This document shows, in pieces, positions 15,562-23,897 of a stretch of DNA of 64,000 nucleotides. A program made the translations under genes and the position numbers. The notes under the pieces were generated by a model, which worked only from the letters and a program-made list of their open reading frames with translations, searched no databases and was not told where the DNA came from. Each line of letters opens with the position of its first letter. Positions within the stretch are counted from its first letter, which is position 1. The stretch is from Streptomyces sp. NBC_01549 (GTDB lineage Bacteria > Actinomycetota > Actinomycetes > Streptomycetales > Streptomycetaceae): positions 1,302,001 to 1,366,000 of the forward strand of contig NZ_JAPEPW010000002.1 of assembly GCF_026339955.1 (NCBI RefSeq), in the 5' to 3' direction.

Positions 15562-17487
15562 GTGTCTGCCCAACAGCCAGTACTCGTCCCGGAACAGCGG
15601 AACTCGAAATCGCGCCGGACGGACCCGACCGGACGGCGGGCCATCGGCGCCCGGCTGCGACCACGGGCGGCCACGGCCACGGTCTGGTACCTGCGACTGC
15701 TCGCGCTGCTCAACGTGGTGGCGGTCACCTCGCTGCCGTTCCGCGAAGAGGTGCACGAACACAACGGAGGTGAGTTCTTCACCCCCTACCTGGCCACCGC
15801 CGGGCTGGTCTCGGCCGCGCTGGCACTGTTCCTGGCCCTGGTCATGCGGCGCCGCAAACGGGCCGCGTGGATCTTCAACATGCTGCTGGCGGGACCGCTC
15901 TTCGGGCTGTACGTCCTGGCCCTCACGCAGGAGCAGTGCCGAAGGCACGGCTTCAACTGGTTCTCGACCCTGTTCACCGGGCTCTTCGTCGTCGCGCTAC
16001 TCGTGGGACGGAGGGAGTTCCAGGCCGTCGGGGACCGCTCCAACCCCCGGCTGGCGCTGGCCGTCGGCGCCGGCGGCATCCTGGTCAGCGGCACCCTCGG
16101 AACGCTGCTGGTGAGCGCCACCAACAAGGTGTCCGGCTCGCCGCTGAGCGACCGGATCGCGTACACGCTGCTGCGCGGAATCAGCGTCGGCCCGCTCGCC
16201 GACCACCTCGACTCCGTGGTCGCACCCCGCTGGGTGGACGTCATCATCAACATCCTGATGGCGGCGTCCTTCCTGTTCGTGCTCTACGCCTGCTTCCGCG
16301 CGCCGCGTGGGCGTGAACTCCTCGGCGAGGACGACGAACGACGGCTGCGCGAGCTCCTCGCCAAACACGGTGAACGGGACTCACTGGGCTACTTCGCGCT
16401 GCGCCGCGACAAGGCCGTCATGTGGTCCCCGAGCGGCAAGGCGGCGATCGCCTACCGGGTGGTCGGCGGGGTGACCCTGGCCTCCGGCGACCCGATCGGC
16501 GACCCCGAGGCCTGGCCGGGCGCCATCGAGGCGTGGCTGCACGAGGCGCGACGGCACGCCTGGACGCCTGCCGTGATGGGCGCCAGTGAGGAGGCCGGCA
16601 CCATCTACGCCCGGCACGGCCTCGACGCCCTCGAACTCGGCGACGAAGCCATCGTGGACCGCGCCGACTTCACCCTCGAAGGGCGCGCGATGCGCGGAGT
16701 GCGCCAGGCGCACAACCGCATCCGCCGGGCCGGGTACACCGTCGGCATCCGTCGCCACGAGGACATCCCCGAGGCCGAGATGACTACGCTGATCGACAAG
16801 GCGGACCACTGGCGGGACGGCGAGACCGAGCGCGGGTTCTCCATGGCGCTCGGCCGGCTCGGCGACCCGGGCGACGGCCGGTGCGTCATGCTGGAGTGCC
16901 GCGACAGCCAGGACGAACCGCGGGCCGTGCTGAGCTTCGTGCCGTGGGGCGAGAAGGGGCTGTCGCTCGACCTGATGCGCCGGGACCGGAACTCCGAGAA
17001 CGGACTCATGGAGTTCATGGTCATCGAACTCCTGCTGCGCGCCCAGGAGATCGGGGTGCAACGGGTCTCGCTGAACTTCGCCATGTTCCGTTCCGTCTTC
17101 GAACGCGGCTCCCGGCTGGGCGCCGGCCCCGTGCTGCGTCTGTGGTGCACGGTGCTGACCTTCCTCTCCCGCTGGTGGCAACTCGAGTCCCTCTACCGGG
17201 CCAACGCCAAGTACCGGCCCGTCTGGGAACCCCGCTACCTCCTGTTCGAGAAGAGCAGCGACCTCCCCCGCATCGGCGTCGCCGCCGCCCGTGCGGAGGG
17301 CTTCCTCACCCCGCCCGCCCTGCCCGCGCTCGGCCGCCGCCCCCTCCTGCGGGCACCGGGTGGACGGACACAGCCACCGCACGAGGGCGGGCTGATCCCC
17401 AGACAACAGACGCGCACGGACGGCGAGACGACTCCGGACGCCCGAAGCGGCGCGCAGACCAACACCTCGTCCACCACCACCTCTTAG
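15562..17487 (+). CDS. DUF2156 phosphatidylglycerol lysyltransferase-like membrane protein (MprF C-domain type)
   Basis: A 641-aa protein. Residues ~40-250 hold about six transmembrane helices; residues ~265-560 are the cytosolic DUF2156 double-GNAT domain that in MprF/LysX-type enzymes transfers an aminoacyl group from tRNA to phosphatidylglycerol, changing surface charge and resistance to cationic peptides. Supporting blocks are GVTLASGDPIGDPEAWPGAI, FTLEGRAMRGVRQAHNRIRRAGY and VSLNFAMFRSVFERG. The last ~65 residues are disordered Thr/Ser/Arg-rich sequence. GTG 15562 is the start. No aminoacyl-tRNA synthetase domain is fused, unlike mycobacterial LysX. An operator-like site upstream suggests regulation shared with the membrane protein at 10.5 kb. 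Confidence 0.87.
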   Translation: MSAQQPVLVPEQRNSKSRRTDPTGRRAIGARLRPRAATATVWYLRLLALLNVVAVTSLPFREEVHEHNGGEFFTPYLATAGLVSAALALFLALVMRRRKRAAWIFNMLLAGPLFGLYVLALTQEQCRRHGFNWFSTLFTGLFVVALLVGRREFQAVGDRSNPRLALAVGAGGILVSGTLGTLLVSATNKVSGSPLSDRIAYTLLRGISVGPLADHLDSVVAPRWVDVIINILMAASFLFVLYACFRAPRGRELLGEDDERRLRELLAKHGERDSLGYFALRRDKAVMWSPSGKAAIAYRVVGGVTLASGDPIGDPEAWPGAIEAWLHEARRHAWTPAVMGASEEAGTIYARHGLDALELGDEAIVDRADFTLEGRAMRGVRQAHNRIRRAGYTVGIRRHEDIPEAEMTTLIDKADHWRDGETERGFSMALGRLGDPGDGRCVMLECRDSQDEPRAVLSFVPWGEKGLSLDLMRRDRNSENGLMEFMVIELLLRAQEIGVQRVSLNFAMFRSVFERGSRLGAGPVLRLWCTVLTFLSRWWQLESLYRANAKYRPVWEPRYLLFEKSSDLPRIGVAAARAEGFLTPPALPALGRRPLLRAPGGRTQPPHEGGLIPRQQTRTDGETTPDARSGAQTNTSSTTTS

Positions 17488-17596
17488 AGCGGCGCCCCCA
17501 CCCGGTACCCGCCATGTCATGGTCACCCGACGTTCACGTCGTGCGGAAACGATGCGGCCGATCACCGAGCCCGCCCCCGGACGAATCGACTCCCCC

Positions 17597-18955
17597 ATGA
17601 AACGCATCGCGGCCGCCCCCGCCCTGGCTCTCGCCCTCTCCGCGCTCTCCGTCCTCCTCGTGTCCCCGCTCCCGGCGCGGGCCGCCGGCGGGGCGTCGGG
17701 GAGTTATGGGTCGAAGACGCCGTACGCGCCGCGGCAGGACGCCCGTACGTACCAACGGGCGCCGAAGGGCTTCGTCCCGGTCTTCACGGAGAACGTGTCC
17801 CGGCACGGTTCACGCGCGGCGACGAGCGGCGAGGACGGCCAACTGATCCTCCAGCTGTGGGACAAGGCCGAGAGCGAGGGCGAACTCGCCCGGGCCGGTG
17901 CTAAGTTCGGACCGCGGGTGCGCTCGCTGCTGGCGGCGATGGAGAAGGTCGGGTACGGCAACCTCAGCGGTCGGGGCAAGCGGGAGATCCAGAACACGGC
18001 ACGGCGTATGGAGCGGCGGCTGCCCGGACTGTTCACACGCATCGCCGAGGACTCCGAACCGATCGACGTGGTCAGCTCGGGCCAGGGCCGCGCCGTCGAC
18101 AGCGGCACCCTCTTCGCCTCGGCCCTCGCGGACGCCGACCCGGCCCTCGGCCCCCTCATCGGCCCGGCGCGCACCGACCCCGACCTGCTCTACTTCCACA
18201 AGTCCGCGGGCGGTGCCGCCTACCGCGACTACATCGCGAACGACCAGCGACTGGCCACCACCCTCAAGAGCATCACCGAGCAGCCGGCCACCCACCGCGC
18301 CGCCCGCGACGTCCTGAGGAAGATCTTCACCCCGGCCTTCGTCCGGCGGATCTCGGCCGGGGAGTTCGCCGCCATCGGCAGCGAGGTGGACGCGGCCCAG
18401 GCGGTCTACAACCTGTACAGCATCGCCCCGTCCATGAGCGACGAGGGCAGCTGGCACCTGGAGCGCTACCTCGCTCCGCGCGACGCCGCCTGGTTCGCCT
18501 ATCTCGGCGACGCCGAGGACTTCTACGAGAAGGGGCCAGGCTTCGCGGACAGCGACATCACGTACAAGATGGCGGACGTCGTGCTCGACGACTTCTTCAA
18601 GAAGGTCGAGGCCAAGCGTGACGGGACCAGCGACCTGGGCGCCGAGCTGCGCTTCACCCACGCCGAGGAGATCATCCCGCTCGCCGCTCTCATGCGCCTG
18701 CCGGGCAGCACGAAGCCGGTGACGACGACTGAGCCGTACACCTATGCGGACAACCCCTGGCGGGGCGGCTCGGTGGCTCCGATGGCCGCGAACGTCCAGT
18801 GGGACGTGTTCCGCAAGGGCGACACCTACCTGGTGCGGATGCTCTACAACGAGAAGGAGACCGCGTTCAAGGCGGTCTGCGCGCCCGTGGCGAAGGGCAG
18901 CGCCTTCTACGACCTGGCCGAGCTGGAGCGCTGCTTCGGGCGCACGAAGTCGTGA
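17597..18955 (+). CDS. secreted histidine phosphatase, MINPP-like (phytase clade 2)
   Basis: A 452-aa exported enzyme. The ATG at 17597 gives a signal peptide (MKRIAAAPALALALSALSVLLV, cleavage after ARA near 32). The catalytic RHG box is SRHGSR near residue 75, where His is the nucleophile. Near residue 360 the proton-donor motif is HAEE rather than the HD of ordinary acid phosphatases; HAE is the mark of multiple inositol-polyphosphate phosphatases (MINPP), so phytate or inositol phosphates are likely substrates. No ribosome-binding site is visible before the ATG. A 9-bp-stem hairpin after the gene may end transcription. Phosphate control is plausible but no PHO box was seen. Confidence 0.85.
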   Translation: MKRIAAAPALALALSALSVLLVSPLPARAAGGASGSYGSKTPYAPRQDARTYQRAPKGFVPVFTENVSRHGSRAATSGEDGQLILQLWDKAESEGELARAGAKFGPRVRSLLAAMEKVGYGNLSGRGKREIQNTARRMERRLPGLFTRIAEDSEPIDVVSSGQGRAVDSGTLFASALADADPALGPLIGPARTDPDLLYFHKSAGGAAYRDYIANDQRLATTLKSITEQPATHRAARDVLRKIFTPAFVRRISAGEFAAIGSEVDAAQAVYNLYSIAPSMSDEGSWHLERYLAPRDAAWFAYLGDAEDFYEKGPGFADSDITYKMADVVLDDFFKKVEAKRDGTSDLGAELRFTHAEEIIPLAALMRLPGSTKPVTTTEPYTYADNPWRGGSVAPMAANVQWDVFRKGDTYLVRMLYNEKETAFKAVCAPVAKGSAFYDLAELERCFGRTKS

Positions 18956-19015
18956 AAGGTGCCTTCTTCCAGGTGACTTGGGAACTTCTTTACGGATTCC
19001 GTCAGTTCTGATCAC

Positions 19016-19043
19016 ACCGGCTCGATGCTCGCTCCGAGCCGGT
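19016..19043 (+). terminator. hairpin after the phosphatase gene
   Basis: ACCGGCTCG (19016-19024) pairs perfectly with CGAGCCGGT (19035-19043) around a 10-nt loop. No T-tract follows, so it could be a factor-assisted terminator or a leader structure of the Spo0M gene 40 bp downstream. Confidence 0.45.
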
Positions 19044-19083
19044 TCGAAGCGATGAGTGCAATCAGTGAAGGAGCCACACCGAC

Positions 19084-20109
19084 ATGGTGTTCAAACGGCT
19101 GCTCGGGGCGATGGGTGCAGGCGGCCCCTCGGTGGACACGGTTCTCGACGGCGGCGCGGTGGCGCCCGGCGGGATCCTGTCCGGGCAGGTCCATCTCCAG
19201 GGTGGCAGCGCGGACGTGCAGATCGAGCACATCGGGCTCGAGCTGATCGCCCGGGTGGAGGCCGAGCACGAGGACGGGGAGAGCGAGGGCGTCGTCGTCT
19301 TCGAAAGGTTCACGGTCGGCGGCGGTTTCCGTCTCGCCGAGGAGGAGCGGTACAGCGTTCCGTTCCGTGTGTCCCTGCCCTGGGAGACACCGGTCAGCGA
19401 GCTGTACGGGCAGCCGCTGGGCATTGTCCTCGGCGTGCGTACCGAGCTCGCGGTGGCCGGTGCGAGGGACAAGGGCGACCTGGATCCGCTCGCGGTGCGT
19501 CCGCTGCCCGTCCAGGAAGCGGTCCTGGAGGCGCTGGGTCAGCTGGGCTTCGGCTTCAGGTCCGCCGACCTCGAGTACGGCCACATCGGGGGTACGGGGC
19601 AGCAGTTGCCCTTCTACCAGGAGATCGAGCTGACCCCAGCGCCGCAGTACGCGCATGTGGTGAACGAGATCGAGCTGACCTTCCTCGCCACCCCCGCAGG
19701 TATGGAGATCGTCCTGGAGGCCGACAAGCGTGGCGGGCTCTTCGAGTCCGGGCAGGACGCGCTCACCCGCTTCACGGTGAGCCATCACGATGTCGAGGCC
19801 CGCGACTGGAACGGCGAAGTCGACGGCTGGATCAGGCAGTTGGTCGAGCACCGGGCGTCGTACGGCTCCCACGCCACGTACGGTCACGCCGATCCGTATG
19901 CCGGGGGGAGCTCGTACGGGCATCACTCGGGCCATGAGTCGGGCCATGAGAGCCACCGCTCCGGGCCCGGCGTCGGTACCGCGGTCGCGGTCGGCGCGGC
20001 GGGGCTCGCGGTGGGGGTGGTCGGCGGCCTGGTCGCGGCCGAAGTCGTCGACGAGGTGGGCGACTTCTTCGAGGGCGACGAGGACGACGAAGGCGGCGAA
20101 GAGGACTGA
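19084..20109 (+). CDS. spo0M: Spo0M (SpoOM) arrestin-like sporulation-control protein
   Basis: A 341-aa protein. GAAGGAG precedes the ATG. Residues 1-245 are the Spo0M domain with the family opening VFKRLLGAMGAGGPSVDT and blocks GGILSGQVHLQGG, RYSVPFRVSLPWETPVSE and QLPFYQEIELTP; the fold is arrestin-like. Residues ~255-300 are a His/Ser/Gly-rich linker with a repeated GHESGHES motif, then a hydrophobic Gly/Ala/Val segment (~300-320) and a strongly acidic tail (EGDEDDEGGEED). In Bacillus, Spo0M negatively affects sporulation entry; the Streptomyces role is less clear. The C-terminal hydrophobic segment might attach it to membrane. Confidence 0.92.
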   Translation: MVFKRLLGAMGAGGPSVDTVLDGGAVAPGGILSGQVHLQGGSADVQIEHIGLELIARVEAEHEDGESEGVVVFERFTVGGGFRLAEEERYSVPFRVSLPWETPVSELYGQPLGIVLGVRTELAVAGARDKGDLDPLAVRPLPVQEAVLEALGQLGFGFRSADLEYGHIGGTGQQLPFYQEIELTPAPQYAHVVNEIELTFLATPAGMEIVLEADKRGGLFESGQDALTRFTVSHHDVEARDWNGEVDGWIRQLVEHRASYGSHATYGHADPYAGGSSYGHHSGHESGHESHRSGPGVGTAVAVGAAGLAVGVVGGLVAAEVVDEVGDFFEGDEDDEGGEED

Positions 20110-20119
20110 GTCCTCAGTC

Positions 20120-20165
20120 GGGTCCGTGTCCTGGTGCGGTGCGCGCCGTCCCAGGACACGGACCC
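20120..20165. terminator. strong bidirectional terminator hairpin between spo0M and tatA
   Basis: Perfect 15-bp arms GGGTCCGTGTCCTGG (20120-20134) and CCAGGACACGGACCC (20151-20165) with a 16-nt loop, between converging genes. A smaller 7-bp palindrome (20104-20119) overlaps the spo0M stop. Confidence 0.8.
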
Positions 20166-20172
20166 CGGGGGC

Positions 20173-20451
20173 TCAGTGCGCGGCGCCCGGAACCTCGGTC
20201 GTCACGCGCGGGGCGTCCTGCTCGGCGGAGTTCCTGATGACCGCCGTGGGGGTCACCGCAGCCGCGTCCTTCTCGGCGGTGGCGGCGGACGTGGGGTTCT
20301 CGTCCTTCATCGCCTTGGTCTCGCTCTTGAGGATGCGCATCGACTTGCCCAGTGCCCGGGCGGTGTCCGGCAGCTTCTTCGAGCCGAACAGCACGATGAA
20401 CAAGATCGCCACGATCAGGAGGTGCCAGGGTTCCAGTCCGTTGCGGAGCAT
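20173..20451 (-). CDS. tatA: TatA/E-type twin-arginine translocase subunit
   Basis: A 92-aa inner-membrane subunit of the Tat pathway that exports folded proteins. The ATG at 20451 gives MLRNGLEPWHLLIVAILFIVLFGSKKLPD: a short N-terminus, one transmembrane helix (~9-25), the FG hinge followed by SKKLPD, then an amphipathic helix (TARALGKSMRILKSE) and a disordered Ala/Thr tail. It is not beside tatC, so it is probably an extra TatA paralogue. EfeB, encoded 8 kb away, is a visible Tat substrate. The upstream in-frame extension to 20541 is poor and was rejected. Confidence 0.9.
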   Translation of the reverse strand: MLRNGLEPWHLLIVAILFIVLFGSKKLPDTARALGKSMRILKSETKAMKDENPTSAATAEKDAAAVTPTAVIRNSAEQDAPRVTTEVPGAAH

Positions 20452-20606
20452 CGCGCGCCCGCCCTTCTTCGCCTCGGTCGAGGGCGCGCGTCCCACTGGC
20501 CGCCACCCGCTTGAAGATTGCTGCTTTGCGCAACAGTACAACCATGGGGTCGGATCGGACGTCTCCCGGCTCCCCCTTCTGCTCTTGTTCCTCTCCTGTT
20601 CCGACG

Positions 20607-22985
20607 CTATTCCGTGCGCAGCGCGGTGGCGGTTCGCGTCCGAGCGGCCCAGCCCGCGGGCAGCAGCGCGCCCAGGACGGCGATCAGCAGGCCGCCGAGG
20701 GCGAGCAGGATCAGTTCGGGCGTGCGGTAGACGGCGATGACGGACTCGGGCAGCTCCAGCCCGGCGCTGTGCCCCATGGCCGGCATGACCCAGCCGTGCA
20801 GGGCGACACCGAGCGGCACCCCGAGGGCGCCGCCGACGAGTCCGGTCACGACGACCGAGGTGACGACCATGGCGACGGTCTGTCGCGGGGTCATCCCGAG
20901 GGCCTTGTGGATGCCCAGGTCGCGGACCCGTTCACGGGTGTCGAGGACGACTCCGTTGAGCACGCCGAGTCCGGCGACCGCGACGAGCATCAGGGTGAGG
21001 ACGGCGGTCAGTGAGTTCAGGACGGTGACCGTGCTGCTGTTGTCGCCCACCCGACCGGTCTCGGCGGTGACGCCCAGCGGCCGCAGTACGGCGTTCAGCC
21101 GGGTGGCGTAGGCCGCCACGTCCGTGCCGGATCTCACCGCGATCTGGTGGCTCTCGACCTGGAGGTCCGGTTCGGCGGCGGCGAGGGTCGCGCGGTCGGT
21201 GAAGACCTCCATGCCCTGGTGGTGGGTGTCGAGGACCTCGCCGACGATCCGGACCGTGACGGCCGTGCCATGGTCGTTCAAGGAGACGGTGTCGCCGACC
21301 CGGGTGCCGGTCGCGGTCAGGAAGGGGGTCGGCACAACGGCCTCACCCGACCTCGCGATCCACCGCCCCGACACCATCGCGTAGCCGCCCCAGGAGGCGT
21401 CCCCGGTGAACGCGACGACGTTGACGACACCGGCCGCCCCCGAGACGGTGGCCTGGGTCGTGGCGACGCCGTAGTACTTCCCGGTGCCCGGCTGGGAGTC
21501 GATGGCCGCCGTGATCGCGGCGGGATCGGCCGCGGCCGATCCCGCGGCACCCGGACTCCTGGCGCCCGGTGCCTCGGGGCCCTGCGGTTCCCGGACTCCG
21601 ACGGTGACGTCGGCGGCGTCGTGCGCCCGCGCGGCCATCACCTCGGCGAGCGACGAGGAGAGGCCGACGGCGAAGGTGACGGCCACCGCGCCGAACACGA
21701 CGGCCGCGCCCATGGCGGCCGAGCGGGCCGGGCGGGCGAAGGGACGCGCCAGCCCGAGGCCGACCGGCCTCGGGAGCGGCAGCAGAGCGCTCACCCGGGC
21801 CGCCGGCCGTCCACGCCTTGGGAACGCCGTACGGCCGACGGCGAGCGCGTCCACCGTGCGCAGCCGTCCCGCCCGCCACGCGGCAGCCCAGGCGGTGACC
21901 GCCACCAAGCCCAGCGCCCCCGCGATCACAGCGAGGTCGACCCAGGGGGTGACCGCCAGGCCGCCCGTTCCGTAGACGTTCGCGGAATCGGACAGCACCG
22001 GGACGGCGGCGAGATTGCCCGCGACGACACCGAGGGCGGTGCCGATCGCGGCCGGGACCAGGGCCTGGCCGACGTACGCCCGTACCACCTGGTGCGGGGT
22101 GAATCCGATGGCCTTGAGGATGCCGATGCGCCGCAGCCCCGCGCCGACCGTACCCGCGACCACGTTGCCGACGATGAGCACCGACATGATCAGGCCGAGG
22201 ACGCCGAACGCGAGCAGGAAGGGGACGAACAGCGCGGTCTCCCGGTCGGCCGTCTTCTTGACCGTCAGCCAGGACTGCGCCCCGGTCACCGCCCCCGCAG
22301 GAACGACCGCGGTCACCGCGCGGCGGCCCACGGCGACCTGCGTGGCGGTGTCCGGCCTGGTGAGGCGGTAGAGCATCTCGTAACCGGCGTTCCGGCCCTT
22401 CGGCGTCAGCGCGGCGATCTGGGCGGGGACGACCCAGGCGTCACCGGTGCGGCTCGCCGACCGGGCCAGGCCGACCACCTTCAGCGTCGGCCCCCCGGGC
22501 AGTCCGGGGAACGTGAGCCGCCGCCCGAGGCTCGGGAAGGGCTGGGATCCGTCGGAGACCACGATCTCGCCGGGGCGCTCGGCCCACCGTCCCTCGGTCA
22601 GTGCGACCCGGTCGACGCCGGTGTGCGGCTCGGCGCGGCCGACGACCGTCATCGGCACCCCGTCGATGCCGCCGGCCACGCCTTCGATCTCGGTGTGCGG
22701 GGTGAGCGTCACGGTCCCGAACGGGCCGGACGCCTCGGCCACCCCCGTGGCGTCCGCCGAGGCGGACAACCGCGCCGCCGTGGCCCGGCGCGCGTCGAAC
22801 TGCACAGACAGGTGCGCCCCGTGCTCCCGGGCGAAGGCGTGGTCGAAGGGCGCGCTGGAGGCCACCAGGAGCGATCCGCCGAGGACCGCCGCGGTCACGG
22901 CCATCATCATGGTCAGCCCGATCACGAGGGTCTGCACCCGGCGGCGGCCGACGCCCGAGCGGACGACCCGGTCCAGCGCGCTCAT
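20607..22985 (-). CDS. FtsX-family ABC transporter permease (two FtsX domains)
   Basis: A 792-aa membrane protein. It begins with a helix (VQTLVIGLTMMMAVTAAVLGGSLLVASSA), then a ~200-aa extracytoplasmic MacB-PCD-like domain, an FtsX core of three to four helices (~255-390), a second extracytoplasmic domain (~440-650) and a final FtsX core (~660-780). Such permeases work as mechanotransmission or lipid/peptide-export systems rather than classical importers. Its ATG overlaps the stop of the ATPase gene by 4 bp (ATGA at 22982-22985), so the pair is translationally coupled. A divergent two-component system next door probably controls it. Confidence 0.93.
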   Translation of the reverse strand: MSALDRVVRSGVGRRRVQTLVIGLTMMMAVTAAVLGGSLLVASSAPFDHAFAREHGAHLSVQFDARRATAARLSASADATGVAEASGPFGTVTLTPHTEIEGVAGGIDGVPMTVVGRAEPHTGVDRVALTEGRWAERPGEIVVSDGSQPFPSLGRRLTFPGLPGGPTLKVVGLARSASRTGDAWVVPAQIAALTPKGRNAGYEMLYRLTRPDTATQVAVGRRAVTAVVPAGAVTGAQSWLTVKKTADRETALFVPFLLAFGVLGLIMSVLIVGNVVAGTVGAGLRRIGILKAIGFTPHQVVRAYVGQALVPAAIGTALGVVAGNLAAVPVLSDSANVYGTGGLAVTPWVDLAVIAGALGLVAVTAWAAAWRAGRLRTVDALAVGRTAFPRRGRPAARVSALLPLPRPVGLGLARPFARPARSAAMGAAVVFGAVAVTFAVGLSSSLAEVMAARAHDAADVTVGVREPQGPEAPGARSPGAAGSAAADPAAITAAIDSQPGTGKYYGVATTQATVSGAAGVVNVVAFTGDASWGGYAMVSGRWIARSGEAVVPTPFLTATGTRVGDTVSLNDHGTAVTVRIVGEVLDTHHQGMEVFTDRATLAAAEPDLQVESHQIAVRSGTDVAAYATRLNAVLRPLGVTAETGRVGDNSSTVTVLNSLTAVLTLMLVAVAGLGVLNGVVLDTRERVRDLGIHKALGMTPRQTVAMVVTSVVVTGLVGGALGVPLGVALHGWVMPAMGHSAGLELPESVIAVYRTPELILLALGGLLIAVLGALLPAGWAARTRTATALRTE

Positions 22986-23674
22986 CGGACCGCCTCCGGC
23001 CTGACGTCCTCGGCGATCCGGCCGTCGACGAGCCGAACGGTGCGGCTGGTGCAGGACCGGGCCAGCGCGAGGTCGTGGGTGACGACCACGATGGTCTGGC
23101 CATCGGCGTTGAGGTCGGTGAGCAGTTGGCCGACGTCCTCCCCGGAGGCGCTGTCCAAGGCGCCGGTCGGTTCGTCGGCCAGTAGCAGGGACGGACGGTT
23201 CATCAGGGCTCTGGCCACGGCGACGCGCTGGCGTTCGCCGCCGGACAGCCGCCCGGGGTAGGCACGGGCGTGCCGGTCGACACCGAGCGTCTCGAGCAGT
23301 TCCGCGGCGCGCCGGTGCGCCTCGGCGCGTGGCATTCCGGCGAGTTGGGCGGGCAGGACGACGTTGTCGGCGACGGTCAGGTCGTCGAGCAGGTTGAAGA
23401 ACTGGAAGACCATCCCGATCCTGTCCCGCCGGTAGCGCGCCGAGGCGGCCTCGCCGAGTCCGTCGACCCGTACACCGTCCACGGTGACCGTCCCGGTGTC
23501 CGGTCGGTCCAGGCCGGCGATCAGGTTGAGCAGGGTGGACTTGCCGCTGCCGGACGGTCCGAGGATCGCGACCGCCTCGCCGGCCCGGACGGTCAGCGAC
23601 GTGTCGTGCAGTGCGGGCGGCCCGTCGTCGTACTTCCGGCTCACCTCGCGCAGTTCGATCAGGGGTGTGGTCAT
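22982..23674 (-). CDS. ABC transporter ATP-binding protein (LolD/MacB class)
   Basis: A 230-aa ATPase that powers the FtsX-type permease encoded by the overlapping next gene. Walker A GPSGSGKST at 39-47, Q-loop VFQFFNLLDDLTV, signature LSGGERQRVA, Walker B LLLADEPTGALDS and the switch His of VVTHDLALA are all intact. The ATG at 23674 has GGAGACTCC-like spacing, with GAGGGAGACTCC upstream on the coding strand. Operon order ATPase-permease; divergent from the sensor kinase, a layout seen for antibiotic- or envelope-stress-sensing modules. Confidence 0.94.
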   Translation of the reverse strand: MTTPLIELREVSRKYDDGPPALHDTSLTVRAGEAVAILGPSGSGKSTLLNLIAGLDRPDTGTVTVDGVRVDGLGEAASARYRRDRIGMVFQFFNLLDDLTVADNVVLPAQLAGMPRAEAHRRAAELLETLGVDRHARAYPGRLSGGERQRVAVARALMNRPSLLLADEPTGALDSASGEDVGQLLTDLNADGQTIVVVTHDLALARSCTSRTVRLVDGRIAEDVRPEAVR

Positions 23675-23780
23675 GGAGTCTCCCTCGGTCCCGCCCGCCG
23701 GTCGGCCGGTCTGCCCGGACGCTAGGCGCGCCGCCGCTCCGGGCGCGTCGGTCGGCCGAGTCATTTCCGCTACCGCGTCC

Positions 23781-23829
23781 GGATGAAGCCGTACCGGGTC
23801 ATCCCTGCGATGTAGGCGAGCGATGTAGG
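23781..23829. promoter_or_regulatory. inverted and direct repeats between the ABC operon and the two-component genes
   Basis: GGATGA (23781-23786) and TCATCC (23799-23804) form an inverted pair with a 12-nt spacer; GCGATGTAGG is repeated directly at 23807-23816 and 23820-23829 (13-nt period). Both lie in the shared divergent promoter region and are candidate binding sites for the adjacent NarL-type regulator. Confidence 0.45.
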
Positions 23830-23897
23830 GGCAGGTCGCGCCGGGGTCGGCAAGGAGGATGCCGCGGTGGGCGGCGCGCGGCGAGAATGGCCCGGTG

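Noticed and set aside
18978..19005. SigE-like promoter GGAAC...CGTC upstream of spo0M
   Set aside because: Spacer is only about 14 nt, shorter than the usual ECF spacing.
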